From NCBI GenBank assembly GCA_024331045.1, contig JANDJC010000001.1, positions 1 through 64,000 of the forward strand: a stretch of DNA of 64,000 nucleotides, written 5' to 3'. The notes beneath the pieces are model-generated. The model had not been told where the DNA came from and searched no databases. It was given only the letters and a program-made list of their open reading frames with translations. Positions 18,489-30,026 of this stretch are shown piece by piece; the first letter of the stretch is position 1, and the number at the start of each line of letters is the position of its first letter. Both the position numbers and the translations under genes were made by a program. The DNA is from Nitrospira sp. (GTDB lineage Bacteria; Nitrospirota; Nitrospiria; Nitrospirales; Nitrospiraceae).

Positions 18489-19445
18489 ATGTTACGGTCC
18501 TCTCCCATGTTGGGTGCGGGATGTCGACGGTTGTTGTTCGCCCTTCTCGTTTCCGTCACAGCCACCAATTTCGCGGGTTGTATGTCGGTTGCGGGGGCCG
18601 AGCCTGTCATCGAAATTGTGACCACCATTCCCGTCCTCAAGGACCTAGCGGAGCAAGTGGGACGGTCCCATGTACGGGTCAAATCGTTGCTCACTGGATT
18701 AGAGAACGAACACACCTACTCCCCGAAACCCACCGACTTGATCGCGGTGCGCAAGGCCAGGCTGTTGTTTGAGATCGGCCTCGGCCTTGAAGTGTGGGTC
18801 TCCTCGCTCGTCAAGAATGCCGGAAGTCCGTCCCTCTCTGTGATCACGACCTCGCGGGGTGTTCCTCTGATCCACGACGACGCCGAAGGTGATCATGATG
18901 CTCGGCCACCGGACGGCGTCAACGCTCACCGGTCGGGCAATCCTCACATTTGGATGGACCCGAACAACGTTGAAATCATGGTACGTCATATCGCTGATGC
19001 GTTGATCGCGGTCGATCCCGCTCAGGCGGAGGACTATCGTCGAAACCTCGCCGCTTACCTTGAACAAGTGGACAAGCTCCGACGCGAACTGCTGGAGAGG
19101 GTGAGCCGGCTCCCGGACCGGCGCATCGTGGCCCATCATCCCGCCTGGCCATACCTGGCCAAGCGGTTCGGCTTCGAGATCGCCGCCACGATCCAAATCC
19201 ACGCGGGCGCGGAGCCTTCTGCTCTCCAGGTCCAACAGTTGATCGGCAAGATCAAAAAGGAACGGCTGAAGGTGATCGCCTCTGAAATTCAGTTAAGTCA
19301 ACGAATCCCTCATCTGCTTGCAAAGGAGACCGGAGCGACGGTGGTCCTCCTCACCACCCTCCCTGGAGGGTTGCCCGGCACCGAGTCATACCTCGACATG
19401 CTTCGCTATAATGTGCTCAAATTGGCGGAGGCGTTGGAAAACTGA
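18489..19445 (+). CDS. znuA: Metal (Zn/Mn) ABC transporter substrate-binding protein (ZnuA-like)
   Basis: EIVTTIPVLKDLAEQVG; NPHIWMDPNNVEIMVRHIADAL; His/Asp-rich loop; VVLLTTLPGGLPGTESYLDML. Confidence 0.85.
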   Translation: MLRSSPMLGAGCRRLLFALLVSVTATNFAGCMSVAGAEPVIEIVTTIPVLKDLAEQVGRSHVRVKSLLTGLENEHTYSPKPTDLIAVRKARLLFEIGLGLEVWVSSLVKNAGSPSLSVITTSRGVPLIHDDAEGDHDARPPDGVNAHRSGNPHIWMDPNNVEIMVRHIADALIAVDPAQAEDYRRNLAAYLEQVDKLRRELLERVSRLPDRRIVAHHPAWPYLAKRFGFEIAATIQIHAGAEPSALQVQQLIGKIKKERLKVIASEIQLSQRIPHLLAKETGATVVLLTTLPGGLPGTESYLDMLRYNVLKLAEALEN

Positions 19446-19473
19446 CCCATCTTGTTCGCGACCCGTCCCCAGC

Positions 19474-20289
19474 ATGACCAGCCCGCAAGACTCCAAGGAG
19501 AATGCGTCTCGCCCTGCGATCATTCGCTTTGACCACGCCTGGTTCGGATTTCCCGGCGTGGTTGCGTTGGAGGATATCTCGCTATCCATTCACGCCGGCG
19601 AATTCATCGGCGTCATCGGTCCCAACGGTTCCGGGAAAACCACCTTATGCCGAGCCGTGTTGGGGCTGCTCTCTCCCCTCAAGGGACAACTCCATATCTT
19701 TGACTGCGCCTGTGAAGAACTCCGATGTCACCATCGGGCCCAGATTGGCTACCTGCCACAAAAAGGTGTCGTGGATCGCGATTTTCCAGTCACCGTCCTT
19801 GAGACGGTCATGATGGGGCGATACGGCGCCCTGGGTCTTTTTCGCCGCCCCGGGCCAGAGGATCGCCGGATCGCCCTTGAGTCGCTTGCCCTCGTGGCCA
19901 TGGAGCGCTACCGCGACGTCGCCTTGGGCAGCCTGTCGGGGGGCCAACAGCAGCGAGTGTTCATCGCCAGGGCACTGGCCCAACAGCCTAAGGTCCTCTT
20001 GTTAGACGAACCAACGACCGGCTTGGATCTCCCCATGCAACACAATGTCCTCGATCTAATCCAGCACCTGCACAAGACCCTGAGGCTGACCGTGCTGTTG
20101 ATTACCCATGACATCAACATGATCCGCTCACGGGTTGATCGCCTGGTTCTGCTTAAGACCCGCCTGTACGCCCAAGGCCCTCCTGCTGACGTCCTTAAGC
20201 CAGACATCCTTGAACAGGTGTACGGCAGGGGCCTGATCTTTTCGGACCGCGACCTGGTGTTTGTCGAGGATTATCATCATTCCCACTGA
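19474..20289 (+). CDS. znuC: Metal ABC transporter ATP-binding protein (ZnuC-like)
   Basis: GPNGSGKTTLCRAVLGLL Walker A; LSGGQQQRVFIARAL; LLLDEPTTGLD; start at in-frame ATG 19474. Confidence 0.88.
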   Translation: MTSPQDSKENASRPAIIRFDHAWFGFPGVVALEDISLSIHAGEFIGVIGPNGSGKTTLCRAVLGLLSPLKGQLHIFDCACEELRCHHRAQIGYLPQKGVVDRDFPVTVLETVMMGRYGALGLFRRPGPEDRRIALESLALVAMERYRDVALGSLSGGQQQRVFIARALAQQPKVLLLDEPTTGLDLPMQHNVLDLIQHLHKTLRLTVLLITHDINMIRSRVDRLVLLKTRLYAQGPPADVLKPDILEQVYGRGLIFSDRDLVFVEDYHHSH

Positions 20290-21142
20290 CCACCATGAAA
20301 TGATTCCGGCGATGTTGGACCTTTTCGCGTATGATTTCATGCAGCGGTCGTTGCTCGCTGCGGCGATAGTGGGCGCCCTCTGTTCACTGATGGGGGTGTT
20401 CGTGGTGCTGCGAGGCCTGGCGTTCGTCGGAGCCGGCACCTCCCACGCCGCCTTTGCTGGTGTCGCTCTGGGCTACCTTGTCGGATGGCCGCCTCTCCTC
20501 TTGGCCATTGTGTTTGGGATTGCCACCGTCTGGATCACAGGATGGCTCGAGGAGCGAGGCCGGATGAAATTGGACGTGTCAATCGGCATCCTATACACCA
20601 CCACAATGGCGCTGGCTATCGTGTTCATCGGTTTAATGAAAACGTACAACCCTGAGGTGTATGGGTACTTGTTCGGCAGCGTGTTGTCGGTCACTGGTGA
20701 AGAGGTGTTGCTCATCGGCGGATTGGCCGTGCTGGAGCTGGGCCTCTTGGCTTTGTTCTGGAAGGAATTGTTGTTTATTGCTTTCGATCAAGAAATGGCG
20801 GAAGCCTCGGGCGTTCCGGCTCGCGGCATTTTTTTCCTGTTGTTGACGCTGATCGCTCTTACCGTGGTGGTCGCCCTGAAAACCGTCGGCGCCATCTTGG
20901 TGTTCGCCATGATCCTCATTCCCGCCTCAACAGCGTATCAGCTTACACACAGCCTGACGACACTCACCCTGTACTCGGTGATCATCGGAACTACGACGGC
21001 TGTCACAGGTGTCATTGTCTCAACAGTGTGGGATATTCCTTCCGGACCATCCATTGTCCTGCTGGCCACGGCGGTGTTCTTTCTCTCTTTATTGATCTCT
21101 CCCAAACGCTTGAAACAACCTCTCGGCTCTCGCCATCCCTGA
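20261..21142 (+). CDS. znuB: Metal ABC transporter permease (ZnuB-like; start may be the ATG at 20300)
   Basis: ABC-3 family: LMGVFVVLRGLAFVGAGTSHAAFAGVALGYL; ALKTVGAILVFAMILIPASTAYQLT. Confidence 0.87.
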   Translation: MSRIIIIPTDHHEMIPAMLDLFAYDFMQRSLLAAAIVGALCSLMGVFVVLRGLAFVGAGTSHAAFAGVALGYLVGWPPLLLAIVFGIATVWITGWLEERGRMKLDVSIGILYTTTMALAIVFIGLMKTYNPEVYGYLFGSVLSVTGEEVLLIGGLAVLELGLLALFWKELLFIAFDQEMAEASGVPARGIFFLLLTLIALTVVVALKTVGAILVFAMILIPASTAYQLTHSLTTLTLYSVIIGTTTAVTGVIVSTVWDIPSGPSIVLLATAVFFLSLLISPKRLKQPLGSRHP

Positions 21143-21297
21143 ACCATTGCGGTCTTCGACAGGTCGCTCCCTTTCAACTCGCAAGAAGCGCCGCGGCCAC
21201 GGAACCCAAGCAGCGGGATTTGACCATCACCCGCCAACTATGCGACAACGGGCCTGCCATCTCGCTTGTCCACCATGTCTCAAAAGGAGGAACAACC

Positions 21298-21975
21298 ATG
21301 AACATCAACCGTCCCCTGGTGCGGCTGGCCATCTTCCTGTGCCTCGGTATGGTGAGTGGACTGGAGCCGAACGGACCGGCTCAGGCCGCTGATGGCCATC
21401 AATCATTGGGTGGCATCCAGCCCAGAACCTGGATACTAGGGGCTCGAGCCGGTTTTGCCGTCCCCACGCAATCTCTCTCGCACGATGTGGTTGGCATCGC
21501 AGGCTTTGACCGAGGATCTGCCATGATCGGCCCGCTTGTCAATGTACAGGCCCTCTATAGCCTGAACCGGTGGTTCTTGCTGGGCCTCATGGTGGAGTGG
21601 GAGCGACACGACGTCGATGTCGAGGATCGGCGGTTATCGCTAGATGTGGGGAGTCAACATACCGTCTCAGTGCTTCCAACGCTTGAGCTGCGTCCCGTCA
21701 CGCTGGGATCGTTCGTTCCCTATGTCAATATGAGTTTCGGCGTGAACGTGAACAGCTTCAGCGAAGGGATTTCTACCGAAATCAGTCCCAGCAACACGTT
21801 TGCCTGGAGATTGGGGTGGGGGGTGGATTACCTGATAAGCAGACATCTGGCACTCAATGCAGAGTGGGCCTACAAGCGGAACGACGGCCACGCCCACGTG
21901 AATGACCGTTTTCGCATTAACGACTGGAACCTGTCGTCTTTTGGATTTCTCTTCGGCGTGAGGGCTTTTTTCTAA
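21298..21975 (+). CDS. Outer-membrane beta-barrel protein (OmpW-like)
   Basis: Signal peptide and alternating strands ending in ...LSSFGFLFGVRAFF (C-terminal aromatic); strong AGGAGG upstream. Confidence 0.7.
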   Translation: MNINRPLVRLAIFLCLGMVSGLEPNGPAQAADGHQSLGGIQPRTWILGARAGFAVPTQSLSHDVVGIAGFDRGSAMIGPLVNVQALYSLNRWFLLGLMVEWERHDVDVEDRRLSLDVGSQHTVSVLPTLELRPVTLGSFVPYVNMSFGVNVNSFSEGISTEISPSNTFAWRLGWGVDYLISRHLALNAEWAYKRNDGHAHVNDRFRINDWNLSSFGFLFGVRAFF

Positions 21976-22039
21976 AATCAGCCCCCGCTCTTCAGGACGG
22001 GCCTCGCGTGAAAAGATGCGAAGATCGCATCACCGCTGC

Positions 22040-22465
22040 TTATTCGTTGCGGGCGTGGGGTGTTCTGGCCCACACCATCCCGGTCTGTTCTTTCGTGCTG
22101 AATCCCAGCCTTTCGTAAAAGCCAGGGCGCCTCGTGCAGAGCCAAAACAGTTCGACCCGCTGCAATCGCGGGTGGTGCAGGATCCGCCGAACGATCTCGG
22201 AGCCGATCCCCTGCCCCTGGTAGGACTGGTCAACGATCACATCCCAAATCGTTGCCCGGTAAACAAAGTCCGTCAGCACCCGCCCAAACCCAACTAGCCG
22301 CTCGCGATCCCACGCGCAGATGGCTAAGTCCGTGTGGCGGAGCATCTCCTCCGTGTCCGTAATCTTCCGACCCTTGGCCCAGGGTGCTTGTTGGAAGAGC
22401 CGAATCAGTTGGTCCGGCTGCGGAACCACATCATCGGCATAGCGGATGGCGGGCTTGAGGGACAC
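22040..22465 (-). CDS. GNAT-family N-acetyltransferase
   Basis: WDVIVDQSYQGQGIGSEIVRRIL...FYERLGFS. Confidence 0.85.
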   Translation of the reverse strand: MSLKPAIRYADDVVPQPDQLIRLFQQAPWAKGRKITDTEEMLRHTDLAICAWDRERLVGFGRVLTDFVYRATIWDVIVDQSYQGQGIGSEIVRRILHHPRLQRVELFWLCTRRPGFYERLGFSTKEQTGMVWARTPHARNE

Positions 22466-22534
22466 GCGAATCTTATACTACATTAGTAGGTTGCGTTCAG
22501 GCTGTCTTGCTTGAGGAAGTGTACGAGGAAGATC

Positions 22535-22714
22535 ATGTCAACGCAAGTCCGCACCTGCCCCAAATGTTTTCGGCTCATGTGGCTCAAGTCCGAACAATAT
22601 GAATTGGTGGACGATGTGACCATTCGCACCAAATGTCCCCATTGTCACGCCACAGTTCGGTTCACCCTCATCACGCAAGGAGCAAACGCCACGGGGCCAA
22701 AGATGGGGCATTAA
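22535..22714 (+). CDS. Small zinc-ribbon protein
   Basis: MSTQVRTCPKCFRLMWLK...RTKCPHCHATVRF: paired CxxC motifs. Confidence 0.55.
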   Translation: MSTQVRTCPKCFRLMWLKSEQYELVDDVTIRTKCPHCHATVRFTLITQGANATGPKMGH

Positions 22715-22749
22715 CCTTTTGGTTCCGAGGCCAGCGGGATAAAAGACCA

Positions 22750-23169
22750 TCAGGCTCTCCCTGACTCCTCCAACTCTGGCCTGTTGCCGGGCATAATCTT
22801 GCGCAGTGACCGGCGGTATTCAACCAGTCGCCCCTCGTCAGATGGTCTCGCTTCAATCCGGCCGTCCTTGATCATCTGCTCCATCTGATCCAGCAGAACC
22901 AGCAGCGGCTGGATCGCCCCTAGCAATCGTCCAGACTCGAATGCCTCAAGAGACTCAAGCAACGGCGCACCGAGATGTTTATAGGGCGTTCCAGCGATTC
23001 TGGCCCTCAGGCGCATCACCATGTCGTCATACGCCTCGATGGCGGCTGCAGAGGGCTTGACACCGGTGGGGGCGACGGCCAAATGGACGACGGCAGGCAG
23101 CTTGGCCGCATAATCTTTGAGCCGCGCGATGAGACCGCCGATTGCATCCAATAGGTCTCCGGTCTCCAT
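22750..23169 (-). CDS. Conserved hypothetical protein
   Basis: 139-aa ORF, same strand and adjacent to rluD-like gene; no recognised domain. Confidence 0.5.
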   Translation of the reverse strand: METGDLLDAIGGLIARLKDYAAKLPAVVHLAVAPTGVKPSAAAIEAYDDMVMRLRARIAGTPYKHLGAPLLESLEAFESGRLLGAIQPLLVLLDQMEQMIKDGRIEARPSDEGRLVEYRRSLRKIMPGNRPELEESGRA

Positions 23170-23190
23170 TTGTACGAAGGAACTCCTCCT

Positions 23191-24150
23191 TCACCCATTC
23201 TCTTGGTCTGATCCGAGCCCCTCGAGGACTTGCGCGACGGCCTCCATATCCGCCGGCCAACCATGGCTGAACTCGCGAAACTCACCGGTAGAGGGATGGT
23301 GAAATCCCAACGTTCTCGCATGGAGCATCACCCGTGGAATAAGGAGAGTACCGATTTTTTTGACCTTGGTTCCACCATACGTCGGGTCGCCCAGAACCGG
23401 ATGCCCCAACGACTGAAGGTGTACTCGCAATTGATGGGTTCGGCCCGTTCGAGGGTACAGCAGGAGGCGAGCGGCGACATCACCATAGCGCCGCTCAACG
23501 TGATATTCCGTGATGGCTTCCTTGGGTCGAGCTGTTCGCGCCGAGAATTTCTTGCGTTCTTTCACATCTCGCCCGATCGCCAATGTAATTACACCTCGGC
23601 TTTTCTTCGGCACTCCCCACACCAGTGCCTCATAGACCCTGGTAAGAGTATGCCGTTGAAATTGCGAGGCCAAATGTCGGTGGGCCTGATCGGTTTTGGC
23701 CACTACCATGACGCCGGAAGTTTCCTTATCGAGACGATGGACTAGCCCTGGCCGTTCCTTGCCCCCAATGGTAGAGAACGTGCCTCCCGAAACGGCGAAA
23801 TGATGGAGCAATGCATTCACCAAGGTACCATTCCAGTTGCCCGGCGCCGGATGCACCACAATTCCCGCCGGTTTGTACAAGACCAGCACCACATCGTCTT
23901 CGTATAGCACCCGCAGCGGGATCGGTTCCCCCTTGATCTCCAACGGTTCCGGCTTGGGGATCTCCATCGTGATAGTATCCCCTGGCCTGATCTTGTGGCT
24001 TGGTTTGACCACAGCCTGATTGACCCGGATACGGCCCAGTTCGATCAACCGTTGCAAGGCCGACCGAGAGATTGCCCGTTCATGGTTGGCAAGAAAGACA
24101 TCCAATCGCTTCGGTTGTTCACCAGCGGTAATGATGAACTCCGTGATCAT
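23191..24150 (-). CDS. rluD: RluA/RluD-family 23S rRNA pseudouridine synthase
   Basis: S4 domain RLDVFLANHERAISRSALQRLIELGRIRVN; GLVHRLDKETSGVMVVAKT; PRTGRTHQLRVHLQSLGHPVLGDPTYG. Confidence 0.9.
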   Translation of the reverse strand: MITEFIITAGEQPKRLDVFLANHERAISRSALQRLIELGRIRVNQAVVKPSHKIRPGDTITMEIPKPEPLEIKGEPIPLRVLYEDDVVLVLYKPAGIVVHPAPGNWNGTLVNALLHHFAVSGGTFSTIGGKERPGLVHRLDKETSGVMVVAKTDQAHRHLASQFQRHTLTRVYEALVWGVPKKSRGVITLAIGRDVKERKKFSARTARPKEAITEYHVERRYGDVAARLLLYPRTGRTHQLRVHLQSLGHPVLGDPTYGGTKVKKIGTLLIPRVMLHARTLGFHHPSTGEFREFSHGWPADMEAVAQVLEGLGSDQENG

Positions 24151-24322
24151 GGACGCGCCTCGTGATGCTGGGCCCACTAGGGAGTCTTCTTCCGCAGATC
24201 ACCCCTAGGCAACTGCAGGAATCTACGGTACACCGGAACCACCTGCTCTCGATGTCAGGGTATGAAGAAAGATGAACCGTCCCAGAGAAGATCTGAATAG
24301 CCGGTAAGCGCCGAGGCTCAAT

Positions 24323-24348
24323 CGAGAGATTGACGCGAGAGATTGACG
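24323..24348. repeat. 13-bp tandem duplication downstream of atpC
   Basis: cgagagattgacg repeated twice exactly. Confidence 0.9.
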
Positions 24349-24353
24349 GGCAA

Positions 24354-24776
24354 TTAGGCGCGGGCGACCTTTCGAGCCCGCTCCGCAATTTTTTTGCGCA
24401 GCCGGGCCTTCTCCAAACTGATTTGGGCTTCTTTGACATCGGACGGCAGTCCTCCCTGTTTCAGCCGGCGCTCCGCTTCCTCCAGCTTGGCGGTGGCCCG
24501 CTCAACATCGATGTCCTCGGCCTTTTCGGCAATTTCCGCCATAATGGTGACCTTGGCCGGTGTCACCTCTGCATATCCCCAGAGCACAGCCATGTGGTTG
24601 ACTTGCTCACCAACGCGATATCGCAGTTCGCCGATGCGCAACATAGAGAGGAAATGACAATGACCGGGTAAGACTCCGAAATCTCCTTCCAGCCCCGGTG
24701 CGATAACCTCATCCACCTGCTGGCTCAACAGCAGCTTTTCTGGTGTGACGACCTCTAAAAGGATTTTCCCCGCCAT
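24354..24776 (-). CDS. atpC: F1F0 ATP synthase epsilon subunit
   Basis: MAGKILLEVVTPEKLLLSQQVDEVIAPGLEGDFGVLPGHCHFLSML. Confidence 0.93.
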   Translation of the reverse strand: MAGKILLEVVTPEKLLLSQQVDEVIAPGLEGDFGVLPGHCHFLSMLRIGELRYRVGEQVNHMAVLWGYAEVTPAKVTIMAEIAEKAEDIDVERATAKLEEAERRLKQGGLPSDVKEAQISLEKARLRKKIAERARKVARA

Positions 24777-24818
24777 ATTTCCCTGAACTGTCTGTTCCCT
24801 CTGCACATCACCGGCTTC

Positions 24819-26264
<1,446 letters not shown>

Positions 26265-26382
26265 TCACCTTCTCCGCACAATGTCTAGTGTTCCGTCTCT
26301 CGTGATCGAGCGCGACTGCTCCCTCTCGCGACGGCGCTCGCTGCCGACTCCTTCCCTCCAGCACTGAAGATCGAGCCGTCCT

Positions 26383-27261
26383 TCACTTGAGCGCTTCCGC
26401 GCCGCCTACAATGTCCATCAATTCCTTGGTAATCGCTGCCTGCCTCGTTTTGTTGTAATACAGGGTCACCTTCTTGATCAGTTGCCCCGCGTTGCGGGTT
26501 GCCCCGTCCATGGCGGCCATGCGCGCCCCATGCTCGGCGGCAGCAGACTCCAACAGAATGCGATAGGTCTGGACTTGAAAATGTTTGGGCACCAGGACAG
26601 CCAGCAGCTCCTCCTCGCTCGGTTCATAGAGATAGCCTCCCCCCGCCATGCTTTCGACCGGTGCCACACCGAACTCGGCGGTTACATCGACGGGAAACAG
26701 TTTCTCGACAACCACACGCTGTTGAATCGCCGATTTAAACTCATTGTACACAACGTGCAGTTCGTCGAACGTTCCCCGAACAAAATGATCGGTGAGATCA
26801 CTACCGATGTCGATGGCGTGCTCAAAGCTCAACTTGTCAAAAATGCCTGTCCACTCCTGACGAATCGGCCACGCACGGCGGCGGAAATACTCCCGTCCTT
26901 TACGCCCCACGATACTCAAGTGAACCGCCACTCCTCGTGCCTCGCACTGCCTGATGAATTCAGCACTTCGCCGCACAATGTTGCTGTTAAATCCCCCGCA
27001 CAATCCCCGGTCGCTGGTAACCACCAACACCTCGACCGTTTTGCACTCCCGCTTTTGGAGAAGCGGATGGGCGGCGCGATTGACTCGTTGGCTCAAATTG
27101 CCCAGCACACCGCGCATCTTATGGGCATAGGGACGGGCCGCCAAGATGCGGTCCTGGGACCGTTTCAGTTTCGCGGCGGCCACCATCTTCATGGCCTTTG
27201 TGATCTTTTGTGTATTCTTAAATGCCGCGATTTTTCGTCGGAGCGATTGGAGGCTTGGCAT
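26383..27261 (-). CDS. atpG: F1F0 ATP synthase gamma subunit
   Basis: MPSLQSLRRKIAAFKNTQKITKAMKMVAAAKL; C-terminal LYYNKTRQAAITKELMDIVGGAEAL. Confidence 0.97.
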   Translation of the reverse strand: MPSLQSLRRKIAAFKNTQKITKAMKMVAAAKLKRSQDRILAARPYAHKMRGVLGNLSQRVNRAAHPLLQKRECKTVEVLVVTSDRGLCGGFNSNIVRRSAEFIRQCEARGVAVHLSIVGRKGREYFRRRAWPIRQEWTGIFDKLSFEHAIDIGSDLTDHFVRGTFDELHVVYNEFKSAIQQRVVVEKLFPVDVTAEFGVAPVESMAGGGYLYEPSEEELLAVLVPKHFQVQTYRILLESAAAEHGARMAAMDGATRNAGQLIKKVTLYYNKTRQAAITKELMDIVGGAEALK

Positions 27262-27353
27262 CGTCTTTTATCAGCTGTCGATCATGGGAAGGGACGCCTT
27301 TAGCCGACTCGCAAGAGCGGTTTTCGCATACTTCTGTCAGGCGGGCTCTCTGG

Positions 27354-28874
27354 TTAGGCCTTGGCCCCATATCCCATTTTCTGCTTAAAGGTCGTGATAA
27401 TGTCCTTGATGCGGCTGCTGATCTTCTCATCGATCTTGTTGATCGTGATGATTTCCTTCCTCAACTCAGGATGGTGTTGTTGGATGTAGTGCAGCAAGTC
27501 CGCCTCAAACTGCTGTACTTGATCAACGGCGACATCATCGAGAAATCCGTTGACGCCGGCGAAGATCGACAGCACCTGATCGGCCACAGGCATCGGCTGA
27601 TACTGCCCCTGTTTGAGCAGTTCAACCATCCGAACCCCTCGAGCCAACTGCATCTGCGTGGCCTTGTCCAATTCGCTTCCAAACTGCGCGAAGGCGGCCA
27701 TTTCTCGATATTGAGCCAAATCGAGCCGCAGCGTCCCCGCCACTTGCTTCATCGTCTTGATTTGAGCAGCCCCTCCCACCCTGGAAACAGAAAGTCCGAC
27801 ATTAATCGCCGGCCGAACACCGGAATAAAAGAGGTCGCTGCCCAGATAGATCTGACCGTCCGTAATTGAGATCACGTTGGTCGGAATATAAGCCGATACG
27901 TCACCAGCCTGCGTTTCGATGATCGGCAAGGCGGTCAAACTTCCGCCACCCAGCTTGTCGCTCAGCTTGGCGGCCCGTTCCAGCAGTCTCGAGTGCAGGT
28001 AAAACACGTCGCCCGGATAGGCCTCGCGCCCGGGCGGTCGGCGCAGCAACAACGACAACTGCCGGTAGGCAACCGCATGTTTGGACAAATCGTCATACAC
28101 GATCAAGGCGTGCATGGCGTTGTCCCGGAAGTACTCGCCGATAGCCGCACCAGCAAACGGTGCAAGAAACTGCATCGGGGCCGGATCGCTGGCCGTAGCC
28201 GACACCACGATGCTGTAGTCCATTGCGTGATGTTCTTCCAGCGTCTTAACAACCCGAGCCACCGTCGACCGTTTTTGGCCGATGGCCACGTAAATGCAAA
28301 AGACTCCCTGCCCCCGCTGGTTGATGATGGTATCGACGGCAATGGCCGTTTTCCCAGTCTGCCGATCTCCGATGATCAGCTCGCGCTGCCCCCGTCCGAT
28401 GGGGATCATCGCATCAATGGCTTTAATGCCGGTTTGTAATGGCTCTCGTACTGATTGCCGAGTGTGCACGCCCGGCGCCACCACTTCGACACGGGAAAAT
28501 CTTTTTGCGTTGATGGGACCTTTGCCATCAATAGGCTGGCCGATCGCGTTGACGACCCGTCCCACCAACTCCTCGCCAACCGGCACTTCGGCAATACGGC
28601 CCGTGCGCTTGACCGGGTCTCCCTCCTTGATGCCGACGTCTTCGCCCATGAGCACGACGCCGACATTGTCCTCTTCGAGGTTGAGCGCAATTCCATAGAG
28701 TCCTCCCGGGAACTCCAGCATCTCTCCTGCCATCGCCCCGTCGAGTCCGTAGACCTTGGCGATGCCGTCCCCGACTTGAATGACAGACCCGGTTTCTTTG
28801 ACATCGATCTGCTTGTCGAAGCCCCGAATTTTTTCTTTGATAATGGCACTGATTTCATCGGCCTTGATTTGCAT
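27354..28874 (-). CDS. atpA: F1F0 ATP synthase alpha subunit
   Basis: [55 protein letters not shown]. Confidence 0.98.
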   Translation of the reverse strand: MQIKADEISAIIKEKIRGFDKQIDVKETGSVIQVGDGIAKVYGLDGAMAGEMLEFPGGLYGIALNLEEDNVGVVLMGEDVGIKEGDPVKRTGRIAEVPVGEELVGRVVNAIGQPIDGKGPINAKRFSRVEVVAPGVHTRQSVREPLQTGIKAIDAMIPIGRGQRELIIGDRQTGKTAIAVDTIINQRGQGVFCIYVAIGQKRSTVARVVKTLEEHHAMDYSIVVSATASDPAPMQFLAPFAGAAIGEYFRDNAMHALIVYDDLSKHAVAYRQLSLLLRRPPGREAYPGDVFYLHSRLLERAAKLSDKLGGGSLTALPIIETQAGDVSAYIPTNVISITDGQIYLGSDLFYSGVRPAINVGLSVSRVGGAAQIKTMKQVAGTLRLDLAQYREMAAFAQFGSELDKATQMQLARGVRMVELLKQGQYQPMPVADQVLSIFAGVNGFLDDVAVDQVQQFEADLLHYIQQHHPELRKEIITINKIDEKISSRIKDIITTFKQKMGYGAKA

Positions 28875-28948
28875 GGATACTCCTTCGTCCACAGAACGGG
28901 GGATGCTCGTCGGTCAGTTGCATGGGGATCGGCTCCATCGTAAGGTGG

Positions 28949-29488
28949 CTACGCCTGCGCCAACAACGACCGGATGTCTTGCAAGCGGCCCCGGACCGTA
29001 CCATCGACCTCCTTGTTCTCAATTTGGACCCTTATGCCGGCAAGCAGACTGGCATCGGTACGAAACGTCACCGCCACTTCTCGCTTCAGAGCCTCTCGCA
29101 GCTTCGCCGTCATCTGCTCCTGTTCATCAGGGGAGAGCGCTCTGGCCGACGACACCGAAACCCGTTGCACTTTTCTTGCTTGATCAACCAATCTATTGAA
29201 CGCCTCGGCAATCTCCGGCAAAAACCCGATTCGATGTTTCCTGACCAACTGCCCGAGAAAAGCCCTCCCTTCCGGCGGACAATGGAACCGACCGCTCAAT
29301 TCAGCAAGAATAACTATTTTTTCATCCGCGGCAAACGTCGGCGAGGCTAGCACGTAACGAAGGTCCGCTGACTCCTTCAGCGCTCGCCCAAGTCCGTTTA
29401 GAGTCTCCTGGGTTGCTTCGATGGTGGCTGGATCGAGGAGCTCGAAGAGCGCCCGTGCGTAACGCCGCGCAACTGCCGTTTTAATCAC
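28949..29488 (-). CDS. atpH: F1F0 ATP synthase delta subunit (probable GTG start at 29488)
   Basis: VIKTAVARRYARALFELL...SARALSPDEQEQMTAKLREAL...LLAGIRVQIENKEVDGTVRGRLQDIRSLL. Confidence 0.88.
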   Translation of the reverse strand: MIKTAVARRYARALFELLDPATIEATQETLNGLGRALKESADLRYVLASPTFAADEKIVILAELSGRFHCPPEGRAFLGQLVRKHRIGFLPEIAEAFNRLVDQARKVQRVSVSSARALSPDEQEQMTAKLREALKREVAVTFRTDASLLAGIRVQIENKEVDGTVRGRLQDIRSLLAQA

Positions 29489-29659
29489 GTTGATCCACTT
29501 GTTACTTAGCCGGACATACTTCAATCACTCGCGCGAAACGCACGACAACCGGCCGGTCAACCTACCATTGCCGGCGATCGGCTGTCAATCCAGCACCCCA
29601 GTACCCTCGCACCTCAGCAAACCGCCCCCCGTCCTCCCTGGCAATCACCAGCCACCAGT

Positions 29660-29714
29660 CAATTCCGATCCAATTCCAATGTCTCCGATCCAATTCCAAC
29701 GTCCAATCCAATGC
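29660..29714. repeat. Short degenerate intergenic repeat (ccgatccaattccaa units)
   Basis: tcaattccgatccaattccaatgtctccgatccaattccaacgtccaatccaatgcc. Confidence 0.7.
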
Positions 29715-30026
29715 CGATGGTCTCTTCCAATGGCTTCTTTGTCTTTTCTTCGCCCCATGACCTCTACCCCATGAGCGGGAGTGACGTGTAGAGGCCGTGA
29801 ATACCGGATTCTTTTTTTCAGCCAATTTCACCTTCTTGTTTCGGTCACCGTCATCACCTCATTCTGCGAGATGCGAAGGCCTGAGCGTGAAAGGTATAAT
29901 GACATTTGTGTGTGGTGGAGGACCAAATCTATCCCCCCCTCTGCCCTAATATCCCCGGCGCATGTGCCTCTCGCCTCGGCGCACGTGCCTCAACATTCGC
30001 GATCATCGAACAGAAAGGGGGAAGCC

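Noticed and set aside
18471-18499. TTGACA-17-TACGGT promoter that would make znuA nearly leaderless
   Set aside because: The -10 is weak and the start codon is ambiguous (18489 versus 18507); not enough support to annotate.
26482-27303. 273-aa plus-strand ORF
   Set aside because: Antisense to atpG, which has clear family motifs.
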